Origin: Kiritimatiellia bacterium
Lineage (GTDB): Bacteria; Verrucomicrobiota; Kiritimatiellia; RFP12; UBA1067
NCBI GenBank assembly: GCA_904502135.1
Contig: CAJGDE010000010.1
Location: 1-30,596, forward strand
DNA length: 30,596 nucleotides
Direction: 5' to 3'
A program made the translations under genes and the position numbers. The notes under the pieces are model-generated. The model made no database searches. It saw only the letters and a list, made by a program, of their open reading frames with translations, and was not told the origin of the DNA. Shown here in pieces: positions 1-7,012 of this stretch (its first letter is position 1; each line of letters opens with the position of its first letter).

Positions 1-319
1 ACAATGGTATTCGGCAAATGGTGAGTCTGTTTTTGGGTGCGGTAAGTGTGATTATCCGCCTCCGTATGGATGCGCGTATACGGCAAAGCGCGTTAATGGG
101 GCGGAAGTTATCTATTGCCATTTCCTGCAGATTCCGCTTGGAGATGTGATTTTGCCGAAGCTCAAAGGCCGCATTCGCAAGGCGACGTTGCTTAGAACTG
201 GTGAAGAGCTTACTCAAATGAACAATTGGGGTTTTGAACTGCTTTTACCTGATGAACAACGTTTGCGCGTGCGCAATGTGCGCGTTGGAGATGTTGTGAA
301 ACTTGAGCTGGTAAAATAA
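1..319 (+). CDS. Alpha-L-fucosidase (GH29), C-terminal fragment
   Basis: This is the last 105 residues of a gene that begins before the window; the first complete codon is at base 2 and the stop is TAA at 317-319. The translation opens with QWYSANGESVFGCGK, the segment that closes the catalytic barrel in GH29 fucosidases (an E/Q-WYxxNGESIYG pattern). It continues with a small beta-rich domain containing LPKLKGRIRKATLL, typical of the GH29 C-terminal sandwich. GH29 enzymes remove terminal alpha-L-fucose from glycans, usually in the periplasm or outside the cell. The catalytic residues lie outside the window, so activity cannot be judged. It fits the aldolase at 9695-10513, which would split fuculose phosphate. 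Family assignment is fairly firm; substrate linkage is unknown. Confidence 0.8.
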   Translation, partial: QWYSANGESVFGCGKCDYPPPYGCAYTAKRVNGAEVIYCHFLQIPLGDVILPKLKGRIRKATLLRTGEELTQMNNWGFELLLPDEQRLRVRNVRVGDVVKLELVK

Positions 320-352
320 GCGTTTATACAATTTTCACCACGGTAATTCACT

Positions 353-379
353 GCCGCGAAAGCCAACACGGAGCGCGGC
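353..379. repeat. GC-rich inverted repeat upstream of a -10 box
   Basis: GCCGCG at 353-358 and CGCGGC at 374-379 form a perfect 6-base inverted repeat with a 15-base spacer. It lies just after the fucosidase gene and 7 bases before the TATAAT at 387. It covers the region where a -35 box would sit. It could be an operator, or the stem of a weak terminator for the fucosidase gene, although no T-run follows. The repeat is seen; the role is inferred. Confidence 0.35.
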
Positions 380-383
380 AAAA

Positions 384-392
384 TGGTATAAT
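384..392 (+). promoter_or_regulatory. Extended -10 promoter, predicted leaderless
   Basis: TGGTATAAT is a perfect -10 hexamer (387-392) with an upstream TG extension. Seven bases separate it from the ATG at 400, so transcription would start at or next to the A of that ATG. No ribosome-binding site can fit between them. The same architecture occurs at 1361, 10529 (minus) and 10605. Confidence 0.6.
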
Positions 393-399
393 TCACGCG

Positions 400-606
400 A
401 TGAACAACCGTGACAAGTCCGCGCTTTTCCTTGCCCTCGCCATCGAGGGCGGAATTGCGGCTGGATTGCGCTGTGACGCGTCGGAATGGATAGAGGATTC
501 GTCGCAGACCAACCCGCGTGTCGCAGCATATACAGTAAAACATATACAGAAGGTTCCGACCTTTTTTGTCATGCAACACAAAACAAGGGACAAATATGAT
601 GATTAG
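400..606 (+). CDS. Possible small or truncated leaderless ORF
   Basis: This 68-residue ORF starts exactly 7 bases after a perfect extended -10 box, the same arrangement as at three more convincing gene starts in this window. That is the main reason to list it. Its first part, MNNRDKSALFLALAIEGGIA, recalls the N-terminus of some CPBP-type intramembrane proteases (LALAxEGG followed by a membrane helix). Here the expected hydrophobic helix is missing and the rest is polar and unfamiliar. It overlaps the next gene by 11 bases. It may be the 5' stump of a broken membrane-protein gene whose promoter now reads into the following gene, or a real small protein, or simply a leader. I cannot separate these from sequence alone. 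Confidence 0.35.
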   Translation: MNNRDKSALFLALAIEGGIAAGLRCDASEWIEDSSQTNPRVAAYTVKHIQKVPTFFVMQHKTRDKYDD

Positions 607-1327
607 ATCTTTGATGAAAAATATGAAGCTTTATTTAGTGACTTGCATATTCCTCGGTGTAGTGCTATATGCTCAAGCGAAGCCAATGGATACTGAAGCC
701 GGGCGCGAACTGCCAAATATCGAGAAGATTCTTGTATCGGTCTGTACGAGCGGTAGATTAGATTCCGATGAACGAAAAGACATTGTGGCATATCTTTCGT
801 CCAGTAACGGAGTTATTGTTTCTTTGGGCGCATGGATAACCGCTCAAAGCAAGGACTGTAACTCTGCTGGAATCGGACGTATTAATGAGAATGGCAAAAT
901 TGTTCCCAAGGTATCCCAGCCAAGACAGAGTAAAGAGACGGCAGATTTGGAGTCGTATTTTAAGGAAGTCTGCATATCTTCATCTAATGTTGTGATGCGG
1001 TTCCATGATCAGGGCATGCGCTATATTATGATTAATGACGAGGAATCGAAGGTCAGCAGATATGGAGAATCGATATGCTTGTCGACTAATCAGAGTATGC
1101 GGATTGTGAGTCGGGGGAGATCATTGGAACTTAAAGGATATTCAAACGAAAAAGATGCTGGATTTGTAGTCACATCAAAGATTGATTTACGCTCTTTGGG
1201 AGGGGGGCTTAAGGTGAAGAAAGCGAGATGGATAATTTCTTCCAAGAAACTGGAAATTGACAATGACAAAGGCCTGTTCGTGGTGTCATCGCCTAAAGAC
1301 TGTACGCGAGAAACTGGCTGTGATTGA
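596..1327 (+). CDS. Hypothetical exported protein, 243 aa
   Basis: I do not recognise the family. The start chosen is ATG at 596, preceded by AAGGGA at a suitable distance; a second ATG follows at 599, and a TTG at 566 gives a less likely longer form. The N-terminus has basic residues (R, K) followed by a hydrophobic run and AQA, a plausible signal peptide cleaved near residue 30, so the product is probably periplasmic or surface exposed. The mature part has several Cys residues and no motif I can name. No promoter of its own is clear; it is probably read from the promoter at 384. By eye the gene is more A+T rich than its neighbours, which, together with the stump-like ORF before it, may mean it was acquired later. 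Confidence 0.6.
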   Translation: MMIRSLMKNMKLYLVTCIFLGVVLYAQAKPMDTEAGRELPNIEKILVSVCTSGRLDSDERKDIVAYLSSSNGVIVSLGAWITAQSKDCNSAGIGRINENGKIVPKVSQPRQSKETADLESYFKEVCISSSNVVMRFHDQGMRYIMINDEESKVSRYGESICLSTNQSMRIVSRGRSLELKGYSNEKDAGFVVTSKIDLRSLGGGLKVKKARWIISSKKLEIDNDKGLFVVSSPKDCTRETGCD

Positions 1328-1360
1328 GGCAAAAAGGGTATTCACACTAATAGATAAATT

Positions 1361-1369
1361 TGATATAAT
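1361..1369 (+). promoter_or_regulatory. Extended -10 promoter, predicted leaderless
   Basis: TGATATAAT, with the hexamer at 1364-1369, is followed by 7 bases (TTGGGGC) and then the ATG at 1377. The spacing predicts an mRNA beginning at the start codon. The GGGG between them would lie upstream of the transcript start, so it would not serve as a ribosome-binding site for transcripts from this promoter. It would head the operon 1377-5898. Confidence 0.6.
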
Positions 1370-1376
1370 TTGGGGC

Positions 1377-2186
1377 ATGATTACATTGATTACAGCTTTA
1401 GCCGTCGGCATTGGCGGTTTCTCTGCGGCGTATTTCGCCGCAGATTTCGGTGCTCCATGGAGCGTTTTCATAGGGCTAATTACTTTCGGCGTTTTTCAAG
1501 GCGTTGTAGGCTTTCGATTACAAAAGAAAGTTAAGGCCGATATGGATCGTGTGCAGGCGATTCTTCTTGGGGGCCAAAAGCGCCTTCAGGAGAAAATGCA
1601 GCGTTGGCAGATGAGGCCGCCCGGGTCCGTTCAGGCCGCGCAGCGTGAAATTTTTGAAGACACGAAAGTTTTTGTCCGCGAAGCGATTCTTCAGACTGAG
1701 GTATTGAAAAAATATCGGCTTTTTGTTCCGATGATGGACAGGCAAATCGCTACCGCCCAGCTTCAGCTCAACTGGATGATAAAAGATTTCAAGCGAGTCG
1801 ATGAACTTATGCCAAAGGCGATTATGATAGATCCTTCTCTTGTAGCCGTTAAGATGGCGCGCATGTATATGCTTGAGGCAAAAACTGAAGACATTAAAAA
1901 AGTATATACAAAAACAGCAAGGCGCTTGAGATACAACCAGAATGTTCTTCTCGCCGCGACGATGAGTTGGATTCAGGTGAAAAAAGCGGATGTTGACGGG
2001 GCGTTCAAGACGCTTACCGAGGCGCTCAAAAAAAGCGACAACGAAACGCTTAAGCGCAATCATGAACATCTCATGAATAACAGGGTGTCGCATTTCAACA
2101 ATTCCGGAATTGGAGATGCTTGGTACAGCCTTATGCTTGAAGAACCGAAAGTGAAGACCCAGCGCCAACGTAGCGTTTATAGATAA
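1377..2186 (+). CDS. Membrane-anchored protein with TPR-like C-terminal region
   Basis: The product has 269 residues. The ATG at 1377 is preferred over the longer open frame (TTG at 1257), because that frame runs inside the previous gene and the 1377 start sits 7 bases after a perfect -10 box. Two hydrophobic stretches (about residues 3-23 and 27-47) form a hairpin membrane anchor. A charged helical segment rich in K, Q and R follows, then a cytoplasmic region (about 110-235) with repeated helix pairs and Ala/Leu spacing like tetratricopeptide repeats. No catalytic motif is seen. The stop overlaps the next ATG (TAATG at 2184-2188), so it is translationally coupled to the sugar nucleotidyltransferase-kinase. 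A scaffolding role near the membrane is a guess. Confidence 0.65.
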   Translation: MITLITALAVGIGGFSAAYFAADFGAPWSVFIGLITFGVFQGVVGFRLQKKVKADMDRVQAILLGGQKRLQEKMQRWQMRPPGSVQAAQREIFEDTKVFVREAILQTEVLKKYRLFVPMMDRQIATAQLQLNWMIKDFKRVDELMPKAIMIDPSLVAVKMARMYMLEAKTEDIKKVYTKTARRLRYNQNVLLAATMSWIQVKKADVDGAFKTLTEALKKSDNETLKRNHEHLMNNRVSHFNNSGIGDAWYSLMLEEPKVKTQRQRSVYR

Positions 2187-3811
2187 TGGCTAAAAAAGCA
2201 ATAGTTCTTGCCGCAGGTTTCGGTACGCGCCTAAGACCTTTTACGTGCTGCGTACCAAAACCTTTGCTGCCCGTATGGGGCGAGAGTATGATCTCTCGTG
2301 TTGTTTCGGCTTTACGCCGGATTGGGGTTGAAGAGATAGCGGTGAACTGCCACTATCATCACGAGCAGGTTGAAAAATGGTGTCAGTTAAACGGGTGCCG
2401 TTCTTTTTACGAACCTGAAATTCTCGGCACGGGCGGAGTTTTAAATCCGCTGCGTCAGTGGCTCGGCGGCGATGACTTTTATCTCGTCAACGGCGATATC
2501 GTAATGGAGAATATGCCTTTGTTGGAATTGCCTGCCTCTGATGATGTAATCGCCGTTGCCGCAGTCGTCGCCGAGGGGCCAAGAACTGTCGAGGTTGAGC
2601 CGATTTCAGGTTATGTGACATGCTGGCGAAGTCCTGACGCCGGCTGGGAGGGGACTTTTACTTACGCCGGGTTTTCTCTGCTTCGATCTTCGATTCTCGA
2701 TTATGTAAAGCCCGAAGGATTTTCCTCCATAGTTGAGGCGTATGAAAAGGCGATGTATGACGGTAGATTCGTCAAAGCCGTAACGTCTGAGGATTTTCTT
2801 TGGACTGATGCCGGAACGATCGACTCTTATATTGAAATAAATCAAGACGGTGAAGATAATGCGTTTTCGGAAATTCCGCAGATAAAAGAGGCTTTGGGCG
2901 ACAGGTCCGAAAAAGTTGATTTTATCGGTGCGCGCGGAAGCGATCGTGTCTTTTTTAAAACGGCGGACAAGGTCATCGTCATATATGATGACGAAAAGCG
3001 CAAGGAAAACGCGAAATACGCCTCACACGCGAAGTGGCTTAAGAAGATGGGCGCGGCGGCTGTAGATGTCATAGCGGAATTTCCAAAGTCAAAAACACTG
3101 GTGCTTGAAAACGCGGGAAAAGAAGACAAGTCTTTCGAGAAATGCGTCGAGGCAGTAAAGGAGCTTTCGAAGTTTAACGGTCTTGACTTTTCTGAAATTG
3201 AAAATGACCTTGAAAAGCCGATGGACGGCGATTTGTGGAAGTGGGAAAGAGACCTTTTTTCGCAATATTGTCTGAAGGGGCGCTACGATATCGAAATGAG
3301 CCATGAGGTTTTACGCGAACTAGAGAGAGTCGCGGAGATTTTAGATAAAGAGCCGCCCGCTCTCGTACATCGTGATTTTCAGGTGACCAACATTCTCTGG
3401 AAAAACGGAGTTCTTAAATTTATAGACTTCCAGGGGATGCGAAAGGGGCCAGCGATTTACGACTTGGCGAGCATGGTCTACGATCCTTATGTTGAACGTT
3501 CCGAGCGCCACAGAAAAGCGCTGGTCGAGGTTTACGCCAAATCCTCAGGGCGTGACGATCTATGCGAAAAGCTGCCGTTCGCTGCGGTAGAAAGGCTTAT
3601 TCAGTGTCTTGGCGCTTACGGCAGACTCGGCTCGGTAGGTCAAAAAGGTTTTGAAAAATTCGTTCTTCCGGCCTTAGAGAATCTTCTTTCCGCCGCCGAT
3701 GAAGCGGGGCTCGACGCCATCGGTGCGATGGCCGAAGAGCTTATTCATATTGAAACGAAAAATGGCGATAAGCATCACGGCGAAAACTGCTCGTGCTGCC
3801 ATTCGAAATAA
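2186..3811 (+). CDS. Nucleotidyltransferase-sugar kinase fusion (MurU-AmgK-like)
   Basis: A 541-residue two-domain enzyme. Residues 1-235 are a sugar-phosphate nucleotidyltransferase: LAAGFGTRLRPFT (8-20) is the nucleotide-binding loop, K25 lies in PKPLLPV, GTGG follows, and LVNGD supplies the metal-binding Asp. Residues 245-520 are an aminoglycoside-phosphotransferase-fold kinase with HRDFQVTN (H395, catalytic D397, N402) and FIDFQ (D414), followed by GPAIYDLAS. IDFQ...GPxxYDLAS is characteristic of AmgK, the anomeric MurNAc/GlcNAc kinase. In Pseudomonas, separate AmgK and MurU convert MurNAc to MurNAc-1-P and then UDP-MurNAc, recycling cell wall without de novo MurA. Here one chain would do both, nucleotidyltransferase first. 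The substrate could instead be another N-acetylhexosamine. The tail is Cys/His-rich (HGENCSCCHSK), possibly metal binding. The start overlaps the previous stop. Confidence 0.8.
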   Translation: MAKKAIVLAAGFGTRLRPFTCCVPKPLLPVWGESMISRVVSALRRIGVEEIAVNCHYHHEQVEKWCQLNGCRSFYEPEILGTGGVLNPLRQWLGGDDFYLVNGDIVMENMPLLELPASDDVIAVAAVVAEGPRTVEVEPISGYVTCWRSPDAGWEGTFTYAGFSLLRSSILDYVKPEGFSSIVEAYEKAMYDGRFVKAVTSEDFLWTDAGTIDSYIEINQDGEDNAFSEIPQIKEALGDRSEKVDFIGARGSDRVFFKTADKVIVIYDDEKRKENAKYASHAKWLKKMGAAAVDVIAEFPKSKTLVLENAGKEDKSFEKCVEAVKELSKFNGLDFSEIENDLEKPMDGDLWKWERDLFSQYCLKGRYDIEMSHEVLRELERVAEILDKEPPALVHRDFQVTNILWKNGVLKFIDFQGMRKGPAIYDLASMVYDPYVERSERHRKALVEVYAKSSGRDDLCEKLPFAAVERLIQCLGAYGRLGSVGQKGFEKFVLPALENLLSAADEAGLDAIGAMAEELIHIETKNGDKHHGENCSCCHSK

Positions 3812-3816
3812 CAGCG

Positions 3817-5898
3817 ATGAACGTTATCGGCCAATTTATCCGCAGAGTTTGCACGACGGGCGCAAAGCGTCCTAAAAGCGTCAGAACCACGGCGATGGGC
3901 CGCGAGCGTTGTTTTCATGCTTACGATATAGGTGAAGACACATATATATTTGAAGAGGGGCTTTCGCCTCGTTCGAATGAGCGGGCGAGTGTTCTCATCG
4001 TTGAGAAGCGTGATCTTAAATCCCGTCAGCGCGGAGTGATAATGACGGTTACGACTGGCAATCATTCCGTTGCCGCGTTCCCGCTGCTGGACGGGAGATT
4101 TTGGCGCTTATCAACCCTCCCGTCATCGAGACGCGGGGATACGCTGCTGCATAAAATCGTCTGCGCCAATATCGTAGGCAAAACGATCGAAATATCGCAG
4201 CGGGAAATTTCAACGAACAAGATAGTTTCTATCGATCGCTGGCTTTTGCAAAATGCTGGTTTCACCCTGCCTGATATCGTCATGGTCGAGCGAAATGACG
4301 ATACGCTTGAACATTACCGACATCTTGGTCAGGAGTGGAGAGTTAAACCTTTAGCGTGGACCGAGGGCGAAATCAAAGTCGCTCTGGCCGCTTCAAAAAA
4401 GCGCATATCCTCGAAACTTTCATATTACCATTCCGCCAAAGGCGTCCATTTTCTTTCATTCAGCGAATTTAAACGGTTTACGGAACTGGCGAGAAGCGAT
4501 GTCGGGGAGTTTGTCAAGGGCTTGAAAGAACTAGTCGGAGTTTATGAGGGCAATCGCTCCTCGTTTGCGCGTATGCCGAAACACCGAGGTCATCACGAAG
4601 TCGAGTTTTTCGGTCTAAGGCGCGGCCTTGCGATTGAACGGCTGGTGCCTGAAATCGAAAAGCTCATGGAGGACGTCGAACTTTCGCGGGTTGGGATGCT
4701 TGGGATAATTCAGCGAGCCGATGAAATCGCGGAAATGTTCGAATCTCTCTTAACCCGGCATGAGCTTGCGGATGAAAATTCAAATGTCTTCTGCCAGACG
4801 CTTTATATGCATATTACAGGAGAGATCTACGCCGTCATGGGCGAAGGCTCTACACCCGCTTTCGACGACAGGCGCACGGCTCTTCCTGGGGCTACGTTTG
4901 TCATGGGGCGCGCAGAGCTTCATCCTGGCGCAGATACGCGCACTGAGATTCTTTTGTCGAACATCCGCTCTATGATGTCGAAAGATGAGGTTGTCGAATA
5001 TGCGAACGTCTATGAATTGAGAGGCGAAGACGGCGACTGCAGGCTCGGCACTGGTAAAACAAGAGAAATCGTCTACAAGACAAGTAGAGGCCCCTTGGAG
5101 CACAGTTTGGTGGAGAAACGTCTTTCTCGCGCGGCCAATGGCTACGGCAGTTACATGCTAGCTCGCGTCGAGGCTTTCAAGGCGCTAGGGGTGGCGCTTT
5201 CGGATTACAGGCTCTTAAGGCGTCGTGGAGGGAAAAGCGGCCGCGCGATGGATTATTACATCCGCAAGCGCTGTGAGGGCGAACCGATGGACGCGATACC
5301 CGCTAACTATTATTGCAGCGCCGAAGACTCTACGGTCGAAGAGAGAGAAACCGTTTTGGCGATGGCGGCTCTGATGGGGGATGCGGCGGCGCAAAATATG
5401 GCGATGAAGAAATATGATCCTGCCACATCATCGCCGCTTTACGGCGTCGGTAAAGAAATATACGAGTTTGAATATGACATTCTTGCCGAGAGAGTTACGC
5501 CCAAGCGCGTGTCGACATGCTCGATGCGAGGGAGTTTCGGTTGGCCTAATCTTTCTTTCGACGACGAGAATCTGCGTGCAATCGCTTCCGTTTACATGAC
5601 GCACTATGCGCACGCTCTCAAAGCGTTTCAGCGCCAGCACAAGGTTTCTATGCTCGATTTGGCCGACCGGTTCATGAACGGCTTTGAATTCAGAACCCAC
5701 GCCATGGCCTGGCAGTTGGCAGTGATGCGCGATAAATTCGAATCGTTTGATCCGCCGCTGCCCAAGAATTACGGCTTTCAGAAAAAATGGCGCTTTGTCA
5801 TGTGGTCGCTCGAGCGTCAGGAACGACGCCTGCCGATATTAAGAAAGATTTTCTTTTCAAAAGTCGCGGTTGTTGAGAATGAAGAAGGTTTGGTATAA
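3817..5898 (+). CDS. Large protein of unknown family, 693 aa
   Basis: I do not recognise this protein. ATG at 3817 is preferred, 5 bases after the preceding stop; an in-frame GTG at 3793 would overlap the previous gene. No signal peptide or clear membrane helix is seen, so it is probably cytoplasmic. The N-terminal half is basic and mixed. The C-terminal half (about 415-690) is richer in aromatic residues, with stretches such as GYGSYMLARVEAFKALGV, GDAAAQNMAMKKYD, GVGKEIYEFEYD, CSMRGSFGWP and a W/R/E-rich end (KKWRFVMWSLERQERR). A conserved-looking Lys early, a GD-N pattern and a later KEIYEFEYD loosely resemble an atypical kinase fold, but this is speculation. Its position after the MurU-AmgK-like fusion suggests a role in the same sugar or envelope process. 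The promoter of galE overlaps its stop codon. Confidence 0.7.
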   Translation: MNVIGQFIRRVCTTGAKRPKSVRTTAMGRERCFHAYDIGEDTYIFEEGLSPRSNERASVLIVEKRDLKSRQRGVIMTVTTGNHSVAAFPLLDGRFWRLSTLPSSRRGDTLLHKIVCANIVGKTIEISQREISTNKIVSIDRWLLQNAGFTLPDIVMVERNDDTLEHYRHLGQEWRVKPLAWTEGEIKVALAASKKRISSKLSYYHSAKGVHFLSFSEFKRFTELARSDVGEFVKGLKELVGVYEGNRSSFARMPKHRGHHEVEFFGLRRGLAIERLVPEIEKLMEDVELSRVGMLGIIQRADEIAEMFESLLTRHELADENSNVFCQTLYMHITGEIYAVMGEGSTPAFDDRRTALPGATFVMGRAELHPGADTRTEILLSNIRSMMSKDEVVEYANVYELRGEDGDCRLGTGKTREIVYKTSRGPLEHSLVEKRLSRAANGYGSYMLARVEAFKALGVALSDYRLLRRRGGKSGRAMDYYIRKRCEGEPMDAIPANYYCSAEDSTVEERETVLAMAALMGDAAAQNMAMKKYDPATSSPLYGVGKEIYEFEYDILAERVTPKRVSTCSMRGSFGWPNLSFDDENLRAIASVYMTHYAHALKAFQRQHKVSMLDLADRFMNGFEFRTHAMAWQLAVMRDKFESFDPPLPKNYGFQKKWRFVMWSLERQERRLPILRKIFFSKVAVVENEEGLV

Positions 5899-5899
5899 T
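5891..5899 (+). promoter_or_regulatory. Extended -10 promoter for galE operon
   Basis: TGGTATAAT, with the hexamer at 5894-5899, overlaps the stop codon (5896-5898) of the preceding gene. A possible -35, TTGTTG at 5870-5875, lies 18 bases upstream. Unlike the other promoters with this motif, it is followed by a roughly 70-base leader before the ATG at 5972. The leader contains a small stem CGAGA (5913-5917) / TCTCG (5929-5933) and then an A-rich stretch, with only a weak ribosome-binding site. Confidence 0.55.
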
Positions 5900-5971
5900 T
5901 TACACGTTTCGGCGAGAATTCTATTGTCTCTCGATATTAAGATTTTATAGAAAAAAGAAAGATAAGAAATT

Positions 5972-7012
5972 ATGAAAATACTTGTAACAGGCGGCGCAGG
6001 TTTCATAGGCAGCCACACTGTTGTTGAATTACAGAACGCTGGTCACGAAGTTGTAATCGTCGATAATTTGTGCAACAGTTCAAAGAAATCGCTTTCTCGC
6101 ATAAAGCGCATTACGGGAAAGTCATGCACATTCTACAAGGCCGATATCCGTGATGCTAAAAAGCTCGATCAAATTCTTGACAAAGAGGGCAAGATGGATG
6201 CGGCTATCCATTTCGCGGCTTTAAAATCGGTCGGAGAATCCACGAAGATACCTCTAAAATACTACAACAACAATCTGGGCGGCACATTCACGCTTTTGGA
6301 CAGACTCGCTGCACACGGGTGCAAGAATATTGTATTTTCCTCCTCCGCGACAGTGTATGGCGATCCGAAGTCTGTGCCGATCCGCGAAGACTTCCCGACA
6401 CCCGGGTGCACCAATGCATACGGTTGGACGAAACTTATGATGGAACAGGTCTTCAAAGACGTGCAGAAGGCCGACAATGAGTGGAATGTTATTTTGCTCA
6501 GGTATTTCAACCCGATCGGTGCGCACAAGTCAGGCCTTATCGGTGAAGATCCTTCCGGCATTCCCAATAATCTCCTGCCTTACGTTTCACAAGTGGCGGT
6601 CGGCCGACTTAAGGAGCTGAGCGTTTTCGGCGATGATTATCCGACACCCGACGGAACAGGAGTAAGAGATTATATTCATGTCGTCGATTTGGCGCTCGGC
6701 CATCTTAAGGCTATTGAAAAACTTCAGAAAGAGCCGAAGCTCGGGCTTAAGATTTACAATCTCGGAACCGGCAACGGCTATTCCGTTCTTCAGATTGTAA
6801 AAGCTTTTGAGAAGGCGTCAAAACGTTCTGTTCCCTACAAGATTTGCCCTCGTCGTCCGGGAGACGTGGCCGAATGCTGGGCCGATCCCAAACTCGCGTT
6901 TGAAGAACTCGGCTGGAAGGCCGAGCGCGGCATAGAAGAGATGTGCTGTGATGCCTGGAGGTGGCAGAAGAAAAATCCTTACGGGTACGAAAAGGCCCCT
7001 AAATTATCATAA
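5972..7012 (+). CDS. galE: UDP-glucose 4-epimerase
   Basis: The 346-residue product is full length for GalE (about 338-350) and interconverts UDP-glucose and UDP-galactose; some members also act on UDP-GlcNAc/UDP-GalNAc. It is an extended short-chain dehydrogenase: the NAD-binding GGAGFIGSH motif lies at 7-15, SSSATVYG at 123-130 supplies the catalytic Ser/Thr, and Y150-x3-K154 (YGWTK) is the catalytic pair. RYFNPIGAH and RDYIHVVDLA are typical GalE segments, and the C-terminal RRPGDVAECWADP is the usual substrate-binding end. The next gene begins directly after its TAA. With LacZ and the NahK-like kinase in the same window, a role in galactose or galacto-N-biose use is likely, besides supplying envelope precursors. 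Confidence 0.95.
   Translation: MKILVTGGAGFIGSHTVVELQNAGHEVVIVDNLCNSSKKSLSRIKRITGKSCTFYKADIRDAKKLDQILDKEGKMDAAIHFAALKSVGESTKIPLKYYNNNLGGTFTLLDRLAAHGCKNIVFSSSATVYGDPKSVPIREDFPTPGCTNAYGWTKLMMEQVFKDVQKADNEWNVILLRYFNPIGAHKSGLIGEDPSGIPNNLLPYVSQVAVGRLKELSVFGDDYPTPDGTGVRDYIHVVDLALGHLKAIEKLQKEPKLGLKIYNLGTGNGYSVLQIVKAFEKASKRSVPYKICPRRPGDVAECWADPKLAFEELGWKAERGIEEMCCDAWRWQKKNPYGYEKAPKLS

Noticed and set aside
1257..1376. Upstream TTG start for the membrane/TPR-like gene
   Set aside because: It would overlap the previous gene by about 70 bases, put polar sequence before the first helix, and ignore the promoter directly before 1377.
1518..2168. 216-residue open frame on the minus strand
   Set aside because: It lies wholly inside the membrane/TPR-like gene, has no promoter or ribosome-binding site, and its translation is low-complexity and His/Phe/Arg-rich, typical of an antisense shadow.
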